Shown piece by piece: positions 22,068 through 34,258 of a stretch of DNA of 64,000 nucleotides (position 1 is the first letter of the stretch; each line of letters starts with the position of its first letter). Source of the DNA: Isoetes taiwanensis. Its lineage: Eukaryota; Streptophyta; Lycopodiopsida; Isoetales; Isoetaceae. Position numbers and translations under genes: made by a program. The DNA lies in NCBI GenBank assembly GCA_021234155.1, contig JAJEKV010000091.1, positions 3,231,501-3,295,500 on the forward strand, written 5' to 3'. The notes under the pieces are model-generated. The model was not told where the DNA came from. It did no database searches and saw nothing but the letters and a program-made list of their open reading frames with translations.

Positions 22068-23257
22068 CTCAAATAAGGAAAAAACAGCAAAAGGAAGTGG
22101 TTCTTACCTTTTTTATAGCAGAGGCAATTTCGTCTGATTAATACTTGACATTTTTTATTGTATATGGTTGAAGGGCGTTAAGCCATGAGAATCTTTTGCT
22201 TACCTGCTAGTAGCTTAGCATTTTACCCTTTAAAGGCTAACTTGCTTTGGTTCTACTGCAGGTAACCGGGTTCTCATCTACCTACTTTCATGTTCTTGAA
22301 TGCGTGGAGCACTCGGAGCAGTGTTTCAGCAGCAACAAAGTTTGATTCAATGACATTTTAACCGTTAAAAAGGATGATAGATTTCTTGAGCTGAAACTCT
22401 ATAAGTTTATCAGGTTCTATCTGTTCCCTAAGTTTAAATGCTGCAAATGCATGATCAGACTATAGGCGATCTTATTGGGGAAAATTTTCTATCTATGCTG
22501 ACTGATGGTATTTAGCCTCTGCTTGCATGTTAAATCTAGTATTGCCACACTTTTTACATGCTGATATACTATATCTAGCAGTGAATGACTATGTCTAAGT
22601 TCATAGGCAAAATTGATAATGGAAAACAGATTTGGAAAAAAGCTCACTGGCATGTACTTTTGCAGCTGATTGTGTATAATTCAAATATTATTTACATCAA
22701 ACTTGACTGTCTGCTTACAGAACAGTAACACAAGATAAGTTTTGAAACAAATGAATCTAAGTCTAGGCATGAATTGGCATATTGCGTTTATGTATGAAGC
22801 TTAGGTGAACTGTATAATTCAAGATATGTAACTTTGCATTTTACAAGACTGCTATGGACATTGAATGCTACTCAAGCATTTTATTGAAAGTTCGTTTACA
22901 TTTTGCAAAGCTATATTCTATGGATGTTGAAGGTCACTTATGTGTTACTTTAAATTTGGTTGCTGATTTATATCATTATGTATGGTACCCCCATAAGATT
23001 ATCCTTCACATAAAAATGGAACATGAATTATGGGCATTGATTGTTAGGAATGGCATGACATTAAGATGTCTTGAATAACTGTTGCATTATGGGTCAACAT
23101 GTAGTAAGTATGGCCTCTAAGATTCCCCTTATATACATATGGGACCGATAAATCCGGCCAGGCTAAGGTTATCCTTGTCTGAGCCTGGATGTCTGTGCCT
23201 AGGCCTTGGATTCTTGTCTTCGGACTTGGACTTTGGTTTTGGTTCAGGCTTCTATAT
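22068..23257 (+). repeat. Direct duplication, left copy (about 1.19 kb)
   Basis: It is nearly identical to 25500-26697. It contains CTACTGCAG followed by an exon-like stretch (FSSTYFHVLECVEHSEQCF) near 22268-22325, so it may be a duplicated intron-exon piece. No terminal TG..CA, primer site or polypurine tract at its ends supports an LTR. Confidence 0.85.
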
Positions 23258-24622
23258 ATAAATATATATACATATATATTCAATGGCTGGCTTAGGCACC
23301 ATTGGACCTATTTCTAGAACCATGTATCTAGACCTAGACTAAAGTGTTATAGACTATTTATGCTCTTGTAGCATTTGAAAACCAGAATTTTCATTTATTG
23401 AAACTCATTTCCTATGAGGGCATCTTGTGTTAACTATTTGCACAAGGTAATGTCTTAGATTTTAGGACTATAGGGATTATGATGGCATCAATGTTAAAGA
23501 TTTTGACTGGTCGGAGAACAACATTATTTTGAAGCTTGGTCTTACATCTTGCTGACACATCAGGCTGGGACCCAAAATAAATGGGACATTATATTTCAAA
23601 GATGAAACTTTGTTAAGCATGCAAACATGATGTTTTTGTAAGGATATGGTCCATTGGCAATTTATCATTCTTATGGCGCAACAAAGTATGGAGCACACAA
23701 GTATTTGGCAACAAAGATTTGATTTCGATGAGCAAAGGTACGAATTTATGTTTGCATTAAAATCATGCATGTGATATTCTAGTGCGCAAGACATAGCTTC
23801 TTACTAGGCCAGACCAAGCATGTTTGAGGGTGATGTTTCACACTATAAGATGCAAAAGTTGATATGGAGCATAAGGTATACTACACGACACTTGGCATAA
23901 ATTCAAATTAAGCACCATGTATGCCACACCACTTATTATGGTGAGATGCTTTTCACGTTTCGTTTCTTGCATGCAATGCTTCTATGCATGCAGGCTTGAC
24001 ATGTGTAAGCCTTCGACTTGCATTCCTTTTAACTACAAACTTTTCTTTAATCCTTTCAAACACCATGGGGATATTGAATTTCCTTTAGATATGGTCCCTA
24101 CATATGGTTAGTCCATTGTTTAGTCGAAATTCCTTATTGGATATATCCACCACGAGTCATTGTCCATGCTTGGCACGAATCTTGGACTCCAGCATCTCAC
24201 ATAAAGGTAGAGAGAGTACTATCATAAATATTCCGTGCTTTTAAAGCAAGGTGGGTGACCATGCTGTCAAGGGTTGTTGGGCATAGACCGTAGGCCCATT
24301 ATCTATTCTAAGATTGTTAAGACATTTGCATGCTTCAAACGTCCTCTTACAGGGATCTACATCTAGGTTAACTGTGGTGGTTGCAGATATACGACCATTG
24401 TAATTAATATTCTACTTGAGGGGCACGATTTCCCATTGAAAATCCGTGGCACTTTAAGGGTAAGTATGCAATATTCTCTATAAACACTATGGTTAGGGTT
24501 CTGTAAACTCTAAACAATGGCGGTCGAAAGGCGGCGAATCTCTGTAATTTTATTCTCAAATTTAGGGGCATTGCATGCTTCGGCAGCGTACTGTGTACTC
24601 TGGTATGGTGTGAAATATCTCC
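23258..24622. other. No gene seen
   Basis: AT-rich sequence with TA-rich runs near 23255-23280. Open frames are short and show no recognisable motif. Confidence 0.5.
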
Positions 24623-25018
24623 TTGCACTCATTCGCATCTTGGCGCCCAAGAACTTGTAGTTTTCTCATTCCCGTATATCTGCTCCTTGCAAACACTTTA
24701 CATGGGCGGGTTTACAGAAGATCAGCAGATCAGCCCAAAGCAGAACAGGCCAAAGCGATACTAGCAGATCCTTCACTTGAGATTGATAAGTCTTGGTACA
24801 TTGTGGGGAGTTCACAAGCTACTGAAAATCATTTTCTTAAGCTATCTATTAACAGAGAGCCCTCAAGCTCGAGGAAGTGCACTCAATCTAGTATTGGTGT
24901 TTATAATATTGCAATTTATGGATGCGCTGGTGGAACAAGTATAACTGGAGCTGGAAGCAGCAATCTGAACTCTGCTACAGATTATCATGACCTTGACAAA
25001 AACGTCCTTCACAACCAG
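24623..25018 (+). other. Exon-like open stretch, unidentified
   Basis: An open frame (including PKAEQAKAILADPSLEIDKS, WYIVGSSQATENHFLKLSI and YNIAIYGCAGGTSITGAGSS) ends at CAACCAG followed by GTTTGG, a plausible splice donor. It lies between the two copies of the 1.2-kb duplication, whose acceptor-like CTACTGCAG could join to it. I do not know the family. It may be an exon of a decayed host gene. Confidence 0.35.
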
Positions 25019-25499
25019 GTTTGGCACTTGTTTTTTAGTTATTTCGAGAAAAAATAATAAGGGAAAGGTTTGTGTTTTGGCTACATAATATTTGCACTAT
25101 TCTTACGATTTACCTACTGCTTAAAATTATGGGTCTGGCATGCTAAATCAATAGTACATTTCTGGATTTTGTTCAGCATGATACATCATATTTCTTGCTA
25201 TTTTAAACGGTCCAAAATAGCAAAACATCTGGATATAGTTAATTTGTGGTTAATACTAAGTGTTTAAAAATATGGTGAGACTGTTGGCAAAAAAGGAATA
25301 TCTTCATGGGGAATATGGATACAAGGTATTCTGGAATCTGTCTATTATACAAGGTCTTGGGAGGTCTCCAGGTTAAAGATAATGTTGTTTGACGTTTTAA
25401 ATTCGGTGCACTAAATATGCCAGTTAATGGGATGCAACAAGCTTCTGCATGTCTCTATCTGGGCAAGCAACATTTAAATGTTTTGAGATAATGAGCAGC

Positions 25500-26697
25500 T
25501 GCTCAAATAAGATTAAACAGCAAAAGGGAGTCTCTTTTACCATATCTTATTCATTGTTTTTCCATTTCTCGGATTTTTTACTTGACATATCAATGATTTA
25601 AGGTTGAAGGGCGAAAAGCCATGAGATTCCTTTGCTTACCTGCTAGTAGCTTGGCATTTTACCCTGTTTAAAGGCTAACTTGCTTTGGTTCTACTGCAGG
25701 TAACCGGTTTCTCATCTACCTACTTTCAAGTTCTTGAATGCATGGAGCACTCGGAGCAGTGTTTTAGCAGCAAGGAAGTTTGATTCAATGACATTTTAAC
25801 CGTTAAAAAAGGATGATAGATTTCTTGAGCTGAAACTCTCCTATAACTTAATCAGGTTCTATCTATTCCCTAAGTTTAAATGCAGCAAATGCATGATCAG
25901 ACTATAGGCCGATCTTATTGAAGAAAATTTTCTATCTATGCTGACTGATGGTATTTAGCCTCTACTTTCGTGTTAAATCTAGTATTGCCACGCTTCTTAC
26001 ATGCTGATATACTATATCTAGCAGTGAATGACTATTTCTAAGTTCATATGCAAAATTGATAATGGAAAACAGATTTGGAAAAAAGCTCACTGGCCTGTAC
26101 TTTTGCAGCTGATTGTGTGTAATTCAAATATTATTTGCATCAAACTTGGCTGTCTGCTTACAGAACAATAACACAAGATAAGTTTTGAAACAAATGAATC
26201 TAAGTCTAGGCATGAATTGGCATATTGCGTTTATGTATGAAGCTTAGGTGAACTGTATAATTCAAGATATGTAACTATTTGCATTTTACAAGACTGCTAT
26301 GGACATTGAATGCTACTCAAGCATTTTATTGAAAGTTCGTTTACATTTTGCAAAGCTATATTCTATGGATGTTGAAGGTCACTTATGTGTTTAAATTTGG
26401 TTGCTGATTTATATCATTATGTATGGTACCCCCATAAGATTATCCTTCACATAAAAATGGAACATGAATTATGGGCATTGATTGTTAGGAATGGCATGAC
26501 ATTAAAATGTCTTGAATAACTGTTGCATTATGGGTCAACATGTAGTAAGTATGGCCTCTAAGATTCCCCTTATATACATATGGGACCGATAAATCCGGCC
26601 AGGCTAAGGTTATCCTTGTCTGAACCTGGATGTCTGTGCCTAGACCTTGGATTCTTGTCTTCGGACTTGGACTTTGGTTTTGGTTCAGGCTTCTATA
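25500..26697 (+). repeat. Direct duplication, right copy (about 1.20 kb)
   Basis: This is the near-identical partner of 22068-23257, about 3.43 kb away in the same orientation. Similarity ends in TATATTA-rich sequence. Confidence 0.85.
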
Positions 26698-28094
26698 TTA
26701 TATCCTACTATATATATTATTACTAGGAAAAAAACCGGTTCCAAAAATGGCGATTTTGGAATTATATATATCTACTTTCCGGCACAAATACAGAGCAATA
26801 TTGATTTTTAGAATTATCTACGTTTTCCACGGCTGTTTTCCGTCAACATACGGCCGCCCATAGTTCTACAGCTTCGCAGCTAAGTTGTGGTGGGATTTGT
26901 TAGCAAGGCTCCGGCGTTTCTTTCTTTGTGCGCCTATCAAGGCATGCCAGCTTTATCCTAAGATTTTATGGGGTAAGGGCAGCTATGACGATTCTAGCAC
27001 TTTGGTATTTAGAAATGCTTACGGTCGCTATCACTTGAGCATCGTCTTAAATTTTGCAGACTGAAACGAAGTTGAACGAACGAACCGTAGCTGTTAATTC
27101 GTGTGCAAAGAGGTATTTTCCCCTTTTGTTTTGTTAATTTGACGCCCGCCCCTTGGAGAAGTACTGCTTGCTAATTAGATTTCGGCATTTCGTATTTGAA
27201 GCTCTCCAGCAAGGAGCAAAGTAATTTGGTCGGTTCCCTGTGTGTAAACGAGGTTAGTTTTCTGGTACACGCATTTTCGCACAGTGAAGAGCATTTCCAG
27301 CTGCTGTTTACTAGTGATTAGTTTGGCATCTCGTGCATCTTGATTTGGGTGTATGCCAGCATCTTTAGAACCTTAGCTTAGGCTGGATATAGAAATACAG
27401 TGGAGAAATTAAGGGAGTAAAGTCAAAATTTCTAGATATACTCTCGGTTTGCAGAGTGACCTCCATGCTATAAATCAATGGATCTTTTCCAGCACCAGTG
27501 GATTTCCTTAAGAAAGCTGGCTTCTTTCCCATTAGTTTCATCTATCTGAACCAAGGCCTTTGTCACAAATGGCAAAAGAGTTTGAGGAACAGGCAGACAC
27601 AGGAATTCGTGAGACGTTTTTACCCTTTTCATAGGCTGTTCTTTGAATTGGGGCTGTAAAATTTGCCAGGCTTGATGATGATATATAATTGCAGTACTCT
27701 GTTTTTTCACAATCGTTTAGCCCAAAGCTTGCCTTTGTTCCCTTGGAGATTGATAGAGTATATCAGCAAATCAGTGCCCAGAACTGCCAAGACAATGATG
27801 GTGAAAAAACTATAGTTACGATGATTCCTGTGCTAGTTCTGAGAGTTATCTGACTGTAGTGTTTAAGTTTGAGGTAGACCCTATGTGATAGTAGATTTTG
27901 TCTCGATACAAATTTTTAAACTCTCTATGCTGGTGGGTTTTGATTTCAATGGCAGCAATTTTGGGGAAAAAGCATGCTTTGCCTTTGGGGATTTGTCGGA
28001 CCTGCAGAGCCCATAAATGTTACAAACAATCTCCTGAGTGGAAGGATTGCTGCCAATATAGGAAGACTAACAAACGTGAGATGGCTTAGTGTTT
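26698..28094. other. No gene seen
   Basis: Only short open frames without motifs occur, including one at 27898-28089 rich in Cys and Lys. Nothing can be named. Confidence 0.5.
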
Positions 28095-28258
28095 GGTTTA
28101 ATTCTATTACAACAGTAAATGTTCAATAGTGTAAATTCAGCCTAAAAAACTGTCCCTAAGACACAAGTTAGATCATTCGTTTAATTGTATTACAACAGCA
28201 AATATTCAATAGTGTAAATTCAGCCTAATAAACTGCCCCTAAGACACAAATTAGATCA
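28095..28258 (+). repeat. Tandem duplication, about 83-bp unit, two copies
   Basis: Both units contain TTCAATAGTGTAAATTCAGC and CCCTAAGACACAA with a few substitutions. Confidence 0.85.
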
Positions 28259-29915
28259 GATTAATTTAGAAAAACAGGACAATCAAGCACGATTTGAAGT
28301 GCTTAATTATGTGGGGAGGTTGGAAATCAGGCAAATCGAATGTTTCAGGGTTTGCATCCAATGAAACCGCTGACAAAAAGCCAAGATAGTCTTCCCTTGC
28401 AGTAAAAGGAAAAGACTCAGTGCATAGTCTTTGTTTTAGTGTTTTGCATGATGCCTGCCCATTCCGAGACCTTGAATACCACAAATGTGAGATATCTAGT
28501 CTCAGATACAAAGGATTTGAAGTGCCCAGCCAGTCCAGTGCCCAGCCAGTTCAACAGAATGGAAAATTTGTTGGCAAACTCTCAGATGTTTGTGACAGGA
28601 TGGAAATCGAGCACAGCTTCCCCTGTTTTACGCCTAATACTTGCCCTGTTTTTTGTCACAAGTGATTCTTTTAACAATGCTAGTAAGTTATCCTTAGGAA
28701 TATTTTTATAACTATCAGGAACATGAAGAATGGCAAGATTATTCACAGTATAACAAATGGTGTGCATCTCGCCGTCATGTATAACGATGATGGCCTAGTG
28801 ATGTATCTATCTCCAGGTTATAACCTTCTCTCTTCTCCATATGCTCATTTCTATCCTAATTCTTGCAGCACTAAAGAGCAGTGAAAGATTTTCAGATTTG
28901 AGATTAGATACAGTGTCTGTTTGAAAAAACGCCGCATTTGTTTGTCTGTTTTTTAGTAGAATGAGAACAGAATTGCGCATGTGTGCGTTTGCCCAGCAAG
29001 GCATGGATGCTCTTTTATACCCACCTCTTTGATAGTGAAGATTGTGTTGTCTAGATATAAAAGCATTCTTCGGACCTATTTCGTGCTCTGGGGCTTTAGT
29101 GCTCAGTAACTACCTGTTCATAGACTTGGTGCATGGCTTCTTTCCCCTAAGGGCCCAAGTTTCAAACGTATTTTTTAGCAAATGATTGTATGACCAGCAA
29201 GGAAGTGCGATCAAATTTTCGTGGTATAATCTTAAGAACATGGTTTCTTCCACGAGATTAAAGTTTTGAAGATGAACTATAAGAAAACTTTAAATCCTTT
29301 GATTCCATTTGGTACTGCCTTCTTCCTGGAATAAAATTGATGTAAAGAATCTAAATAATTCAAGACTTTGAGAAGCTGCGATTTGATAGCATATTACTGC
29401 ATTGGCTAGAAGTAAATTTTAATATGAAAAAAATATAGGATTTATGAACCTTACAAAAAGATCGAACATGTTTTGACAAATGGACTTATATCCAACTGAA
29501 ATGGTACATATGCCCAACAAGATATTCCTCTATATTTATAATAAGAAGTTTTATGTTCCTTTGCGAACGTTTACGCGGTGGAGATCATCTTTTGGTGAAA
29601 AGAGCAAGATCAACTCATGTTAACATAGGTCAAAGCTTTATCTTATCAATCTAGTGTAACATTACGAACTGTCAGGAAAACATTTCGAACTCTGAGGTGC
29701 ATTTTGTATAACAATACTTCCAAAAAATAAAATGAAATGCACCTCCCAAATATAGGAATCAAAACACATTTGTGCTTGCATGGGTGCAAAGCTAATAACT
29801 TAAAAAATCATTTGCAAGAAAATGATAAAACTAATTTGTCTAACACTATTTTGTGCATTTGCGTCGCAGCTAAATGACTTAATATCTATAGGTCGAATCA
29901 GACTTAGACTTTTTA
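28259..29915. other. No gene seen
   Basis: Open frames at 28266-28767 on both strands overlap each other and have no recognisable domain. The rest is AT-rich. Confidence 0.5.
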
Positions 29916-29917
29916 GT

Positions 29918-30030
29918 TCAACTCAGGCATTGTTACACGCAATGAAGAGTTCTAAATCTCAAATGGATTTATTAGTTTAACTCGGGCATTGTGTACATGC
30001 GATGAAGAGTGCTAAATCTCAAATAAATTT
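29918..30030 (+). repeat. Tandem duplication, about 60-bp unit, two copies
   Basis: Each unit holds AACTC(A/G)GGCATTGT and GATGAAGAG or AATGAAGAG followed by CTAAATCTCAAAT. Confidence 0.8.
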
Positions 30031-30231
30031 AGTTGCTTTGGTTCTGCTTACATGCCCTACTCAATAGATGTGAGGGCTGGTTGATAGTGTGTATCAGTTC
30101 TCCTTATGTCTCATTAACTTGAAAACCTAAATTCATAAGCCTAGTCATTGTTTGCCAAGCAATAATTTTTATTGCCATCATTACACATTGCAACACTCCT
30201 TAATTATAATGAAACATACATAATTTGGTTC

Positions 30232-30425
30232 TTGAATGCACAAAGCCTTGCTAAGTTATCTGAAGGCATGCTTACAAGGCTTTTAAAATGCAATTAATAG
30301 TATTTTCAACTCCAACATACATAATATGGGTTTTTCAACACAAGACCTTCCTAAGTTATACAACTTTATTCAGAAGGCATGCTTATAAGGCTTTCAAAAT
30401 GCAACTAATTCCATTCTTTGACTCC
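30232..30425 (+). repeat. Imperfect tandem duplication, about 100-bp spacing
   Basis: CCTTGCTAAGTTAT and GAAGGCATGCTTACAAGGCT recur at about 30345-30390 with small changes. Confidence 0.7.
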
Positions 30426-30590
30426 ATGTCGTCACTCTCAAATTTGGCAACATGCTGCCTATCTACAATTTTAGATCTTTTTTCATAAAACAATTATAAT
30501 TTTCTTGAGAGACTTATTGACTTGAGCAACGTCTCAAAAAATACATTTTGTCATAATCGTATTTTAGTTCAGCTCCCAGGAGTCCATAGG

Positions 30591-30609
30591 GCGCCGGCTC
30601 TGCCGGCGC
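30591..30609. other. GC-rich perfect hairpin followed by TAA
   Basis: GCGCCGGC, loop TCT, GCCGGCGC stands out in an AT-rich setting and is followed by TAAATTC, so CTAA overlaps its end. Helitron 3' ends carry a hairpin just before CTRR, but the spacing here is shorter than usual. There is no paired 5' end, so the nature is open. Confidence 0.4.
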
Positions 30610-30935
30610 TAAATTCTTGTATATATATAAAAATACAAGAGTATTTACATTCATAAGTGTTCTTGGTATGATAAACCAGTGTCAAAAGTACATGAGCAAG
30701 AATACCTGGATTAGTACCTGGCCTATTCCAACCACTGCATCATTAGATGGTGTATAATAAAAAAAAAAACAATGACTATATTCAGGGCTAGGAATCCTCC
30801 TTCTCTACTATCTAACAGAGGAGATAATATCGATCAAATTCCTTATTGATCTTATTCTTGGGTTTTCTAAGCTTGCATGCTTTACAAAGGTCATCTATCA
30901 AAGCACTATATGTCACAACTGATTTATTAGAGTAC

Positions 30936-31930
30936 TGATACGATTCAATGTCTATGAAGGAACAGAAACTACTCAACAATATCTTAATTGTATATCATAG
31001 TCCGGTTACATCACATATATCACAACAAATACGTTGCTAAGCACGCTTAACCACCCAACCGGGTCCACAGGTTATGGCACTGCAATGGCAACTGGTACGG
31101 CAAACAATCTCTACAAACATTCTCTAGCTACTCCACGTAGCTCTAGAGCAAACTGGTAATCCGCTTATCAGATAAGAAGGATCATCTTCCTCTGGCCTAC
31201 TCCGATCTTACATGGAAGCATGGCAGTCTGGTATGACTGCGCCCAATCCGCTTCAGTCCCATCTATCAGAAGAGCTCTCGGATCCTAAATTCCTCTTCAA
31301 TTCCAGCAACCCATTTCTCTGCAGGGCAGATCTCGGCTTACCACTGAAGCTCCACAAATCATCTGATCGGATTTGGTTCCCGCCTGACAGCCTGTCTGTT
31401 AGACAGATCCGAATTGTTGGACGTTGGTGTTCGCCCATGCATTCCTGTTCACAGACCAAGAATCACTATTCATGGCCCTTGTGTTGCTGCTCGATGTCGG
31501 CCTCTGTAAACCCTGTTCTCCTGTTACAGGTCGCTCCCCTTAATATGTTGCTCACGTTTTGCCTTTTCCATGATAAAGGCTCATCTCTTTAAAAATATCC
31601 CACCTTTGTCCCATATAAAGCAAGTGTAGGCCCTTTTTCTATTAAAGACAAGATATCGTCTTTAAAATAAGCGTAGGACCATCTTTTAGCAAATTCCCTT
31701 TTGGCATATTAATAGATTGCCCTTTTTCTCCACGACCCCATCTATTGGATTGCAACCTTAACCCCCAATAAAGTCAATGGTCCTTTATTGTTCAATAATT
31801 CATAACTATGCCCATGTCTCATAATAATGTTCCTTGCCCATAAAGTGTTTGCCATACTTTGCCATATTTTTGCCACGCCCCCATAACCCTGGCGCCGTGG
31901 ACCACTCCCCCGTGCTATGATACCGTATCA
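30936..31930 (-). repeat. 3' LTR of the non-autonomous element (995 bp)
   Basis: It is nearly identical to 33014-34010 over its first 310 bp and last 520 bp (+ coordinates). A middle part (about 31250-31405) is strongly different. Open frames here (31212-31592) are also found broken in the other LTR and are not genes. Confidence 0.95.
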
Positions 31931-32062
31931 ATCCATCCCTTCTTAAAGAAGATCGTCCGCGATCTTCCAAAGACGCTCCAGAGGGACCCATCCCTTCTCA
32001 AGGCGATTGCCCCCATACGTCTGAAGGTTCTGCAAATTAAAGAAATAGTTACGGATATGCGC

Positions 32063-32231
32063 GTACTTCCACAGTACGATATATCCTTGTACCTCCACGG
32101 CACATTGCTATCGTTTGTACCTCCGCGGTACTATTTGATATAACTATTGTATCTCCACGATACATTAGTATTTTTCGTACCTCCACGGTACTACTTAATT
32201 GCACCTCCATGATACAGTATCTCCGCGATAC
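32063..32231 (-). repeat. Cluster of seven 15-bp dyad-symmetric motifs
   Basis: Starts are at 32063, 32089, 32117, 32149, 32177, 32201 and 32217. Examples are GTACCTCCGCGGTAC, GTATCTCCACGATAC and GTACCTCCACGGTAC. Each has 5-bp arms (GTACC/GGTAC or GTATC/GATAC) around a 5-base centre. C:G and T:A pairs swap together in the arms, so pairing or dyad symmetry is kept despite sequence change. They lie in the noncoding interior of the non-autonomous element. Confidence 0.9.
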
Positions 32232-32999
32232 CAATCCACCATGGATACACACACGAAATAAAATTCTTACATAAAGAAAATCAACTTACAATTCTTATTC
32301 TCTATTCCGCATAAAGAAAATCAACTTACAAACTTTACCCAGCTGTTTCATAGGAAATAATTTGAGATTCCGCATCCAAATTTTAACATCCATACCCTTG
32401 ACAGCTTTGTCCGTAAAGTTCCCTTCCAATGCTTATCACTAAGCAGACCTGCAAATAAGGTCAAGTGTTAATATGACTTCCAAAGTCAAATATTTATATG
32501 AATGACCCCCACGGCCAGTCAGTCTCTCAGATCTCCACGATCTGACTCCGCAATCCCAAACAAGATGCTGTATTTATTCCATAATCTCCCAAAGGATCAT
32601 AGAAATTTCCCCAATAACCCAAACTCGTTCCCAACAAGTCGGTCCCTCATACGCTTTGACCATTCTCCACGAAAGCACCGAACTTTTTCTCTTCTACTGC
32701 TACTGATGCTCCAGCCACATTTATAGCAGTAATCACCAAATCCAATGTATCAGAATAATAGGCTTATTCTGCAGCACAAAATCCTTGTCCCAGAATTACA
32801 CAAATTCTTGGGGCTCTAAAGTTTCCACCTTGGACGCCTCGCTCCAAGATTCGCCTGTTTAGCTATGTACTTCGCCCCCAACACTTCTTTGACACAGTTA
32901 AACCCATCTATACTTGCAACACAGGTTTGCAAGATTCTTGGTGTTTTTGCAGCCTTGATGTTCCCATAGCCCATAGATTCCAAAAGAATCGTAACTTCC

Positions 33000-33011
33000 G
33001 CTCTGATACCA
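33000..33011 (-). other. Primer binding site (initiator Met-tRNA)
   Basis: TGGTATCAGAGC on the minus strand, two bases inside the 5' LTR end. It exactly matches the usual plant site and orients the element. Confidence 0.95.
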
Positions 33012-33013
33012 CT

Positions 33014-34010
33014 TGATACGATTCAATGTCTATGAAGGAACAGAAACTACTCAACAATATCTTAATTGTATATCATAGTCCGGTTACATCACATATATCA
33101 CAACAAATACGTTGCTAAGCACGCTTAACCACCCAACCGGGTCCACAGGTTATGGCACTGCAATGGCAACTGGTACGGCAAACAATCTCTACAAACATTC
33201 TCTAGCTACTCCACGTAGCTCTAGAGCAAACTGGTAATCCGCTTATCAGATAAGAAGGATCATCTTCCTCTGGCCTACTCCGATCTTACATGGAAGCATG
33301 GCAGTCTGGTATGACTGCGCCCAATCCGCTTCAAACCCCATCTATCGGAAGAGCCTGGATCCTAAATTCCTCTTCAATTCCAAAGAACCCATTTCTGCGG
33401 GCGGATCTCGACTTGCCACTTTGAAGCTCCACAAATCATCATAATAATCGGTTTGGTTCGGCTGGCTTGCATGCATTGAAGCCATGATCCAAATTGTTGG
33501 ACGTTGGTGTTCGCCCATGCATTCCTGTTCACAGACCAAGAATCACTATTCATGGCCCTTGTGTTGCTGCTCGATGTCGGCCTCTGTAAACCCTGTTCTC
33601 TGTTACATTTGTCGCCCCCTTAATATGTTGCTCACGTTTTGCCTTTTCCATGATAAAGGCTCATCTCTTTAAAAATATCCCACCTTTGTCCCATATAAAG
33701 CAAGTGTAGGCCCTTTTTCTATTAAAGACAAGATATCGTCTTTAAAATAAGCGTAGGACCATCTTTTAGCAAATTCCCTTTTGGCATATTAATAGATTGC
33801 CCTTTTTCTCCACGACCCCATCTATTGGATTGCAACCTTAACCCCCAATAAAGTCAATGGTCCTTTATTGTTCAATAATTCATAACTATGCCCATGTCTC
33901 ATAATAATGTTCCTTGCCCATAAAGTGTTTGCCATACTTTGCCATATTTTTGCCACGCCCCCATAACCCTGGCGCCGTGGACCACTCCCCCGTGCTATGA
34001 TACCGTATCA
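33014..34010 (-). repeat. 5' LTR of the non-autonomous element (997 bp)
   Basis: Partner of 30936-31930. It starts (minus strand) TGATACGGTATCATAG and ends GAATCGTATCA. Confidence 0.95.
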
Positions 34011-34118
34011 AGTACCATATGTGGTAATATCAGCCCTAAAACCGTTTTGAACAATAGACAGAAATAATCTATGGGCCTCGTCTGCTCTCCTTTCCTTGCA
34101 TAGAGAATTTAAAAGCAG

Positions 34119-34258
34119 ATTATAAGCATCCCTTCATCAAGAACTAGGGCTTCAACTACCACCCTAAGGATTTAAAAGCAGATTACCAGTACTACAATCA
34201 CGAATATAATCTCTTATAAGCATCCCTTCAGCAAGAACTAGGGCTTCAACTACCACCC
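34119..34258 (+). repeat. Short direct duplication, about 94-bp spacing
   Basis: AAGAACTAGGGCTTCAACTA and the adjoining CATCCCTTC occur twice. Confidence 0.8.

Larger units (their letters stand above)
30936..34010 (-). mobile_element. Complete non-autonomous LTR retrotransposon
   Basis: Two LTRs (30936-31930 and 33014-34010) flank 1,083 bp of noncoding interior. The 5-bp target duplication AGTAC is perfect (30931-30935 and 34011-34015). LTR ends are TGATAC..GTATCA. On the minus strand the 5' LTR is followed two bases later by TGGTATCAGAGC (33011 down to 33000), an exact initiator Met-tRNA site. A purine-rich TTTAAGAAGGGATGGAT precedes the 3' LTR. No gag or pol is encoded, so the element must borrow enzymes from another element, as do LARD/TRIM-type elements. 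Confidence 0.95.

Noticed and set aside
22068-26697. LTR pair of a further retrotransposon
   Set aside because: No TG..CA ends, primer site, polypurine tract or target duplication could be found at the duplicated borders.
31212-31592. A 126-codon frame in the non-autonomous element's LTR
   Set aside because: The sister LTR breaks it, and there is no recognisable domain.
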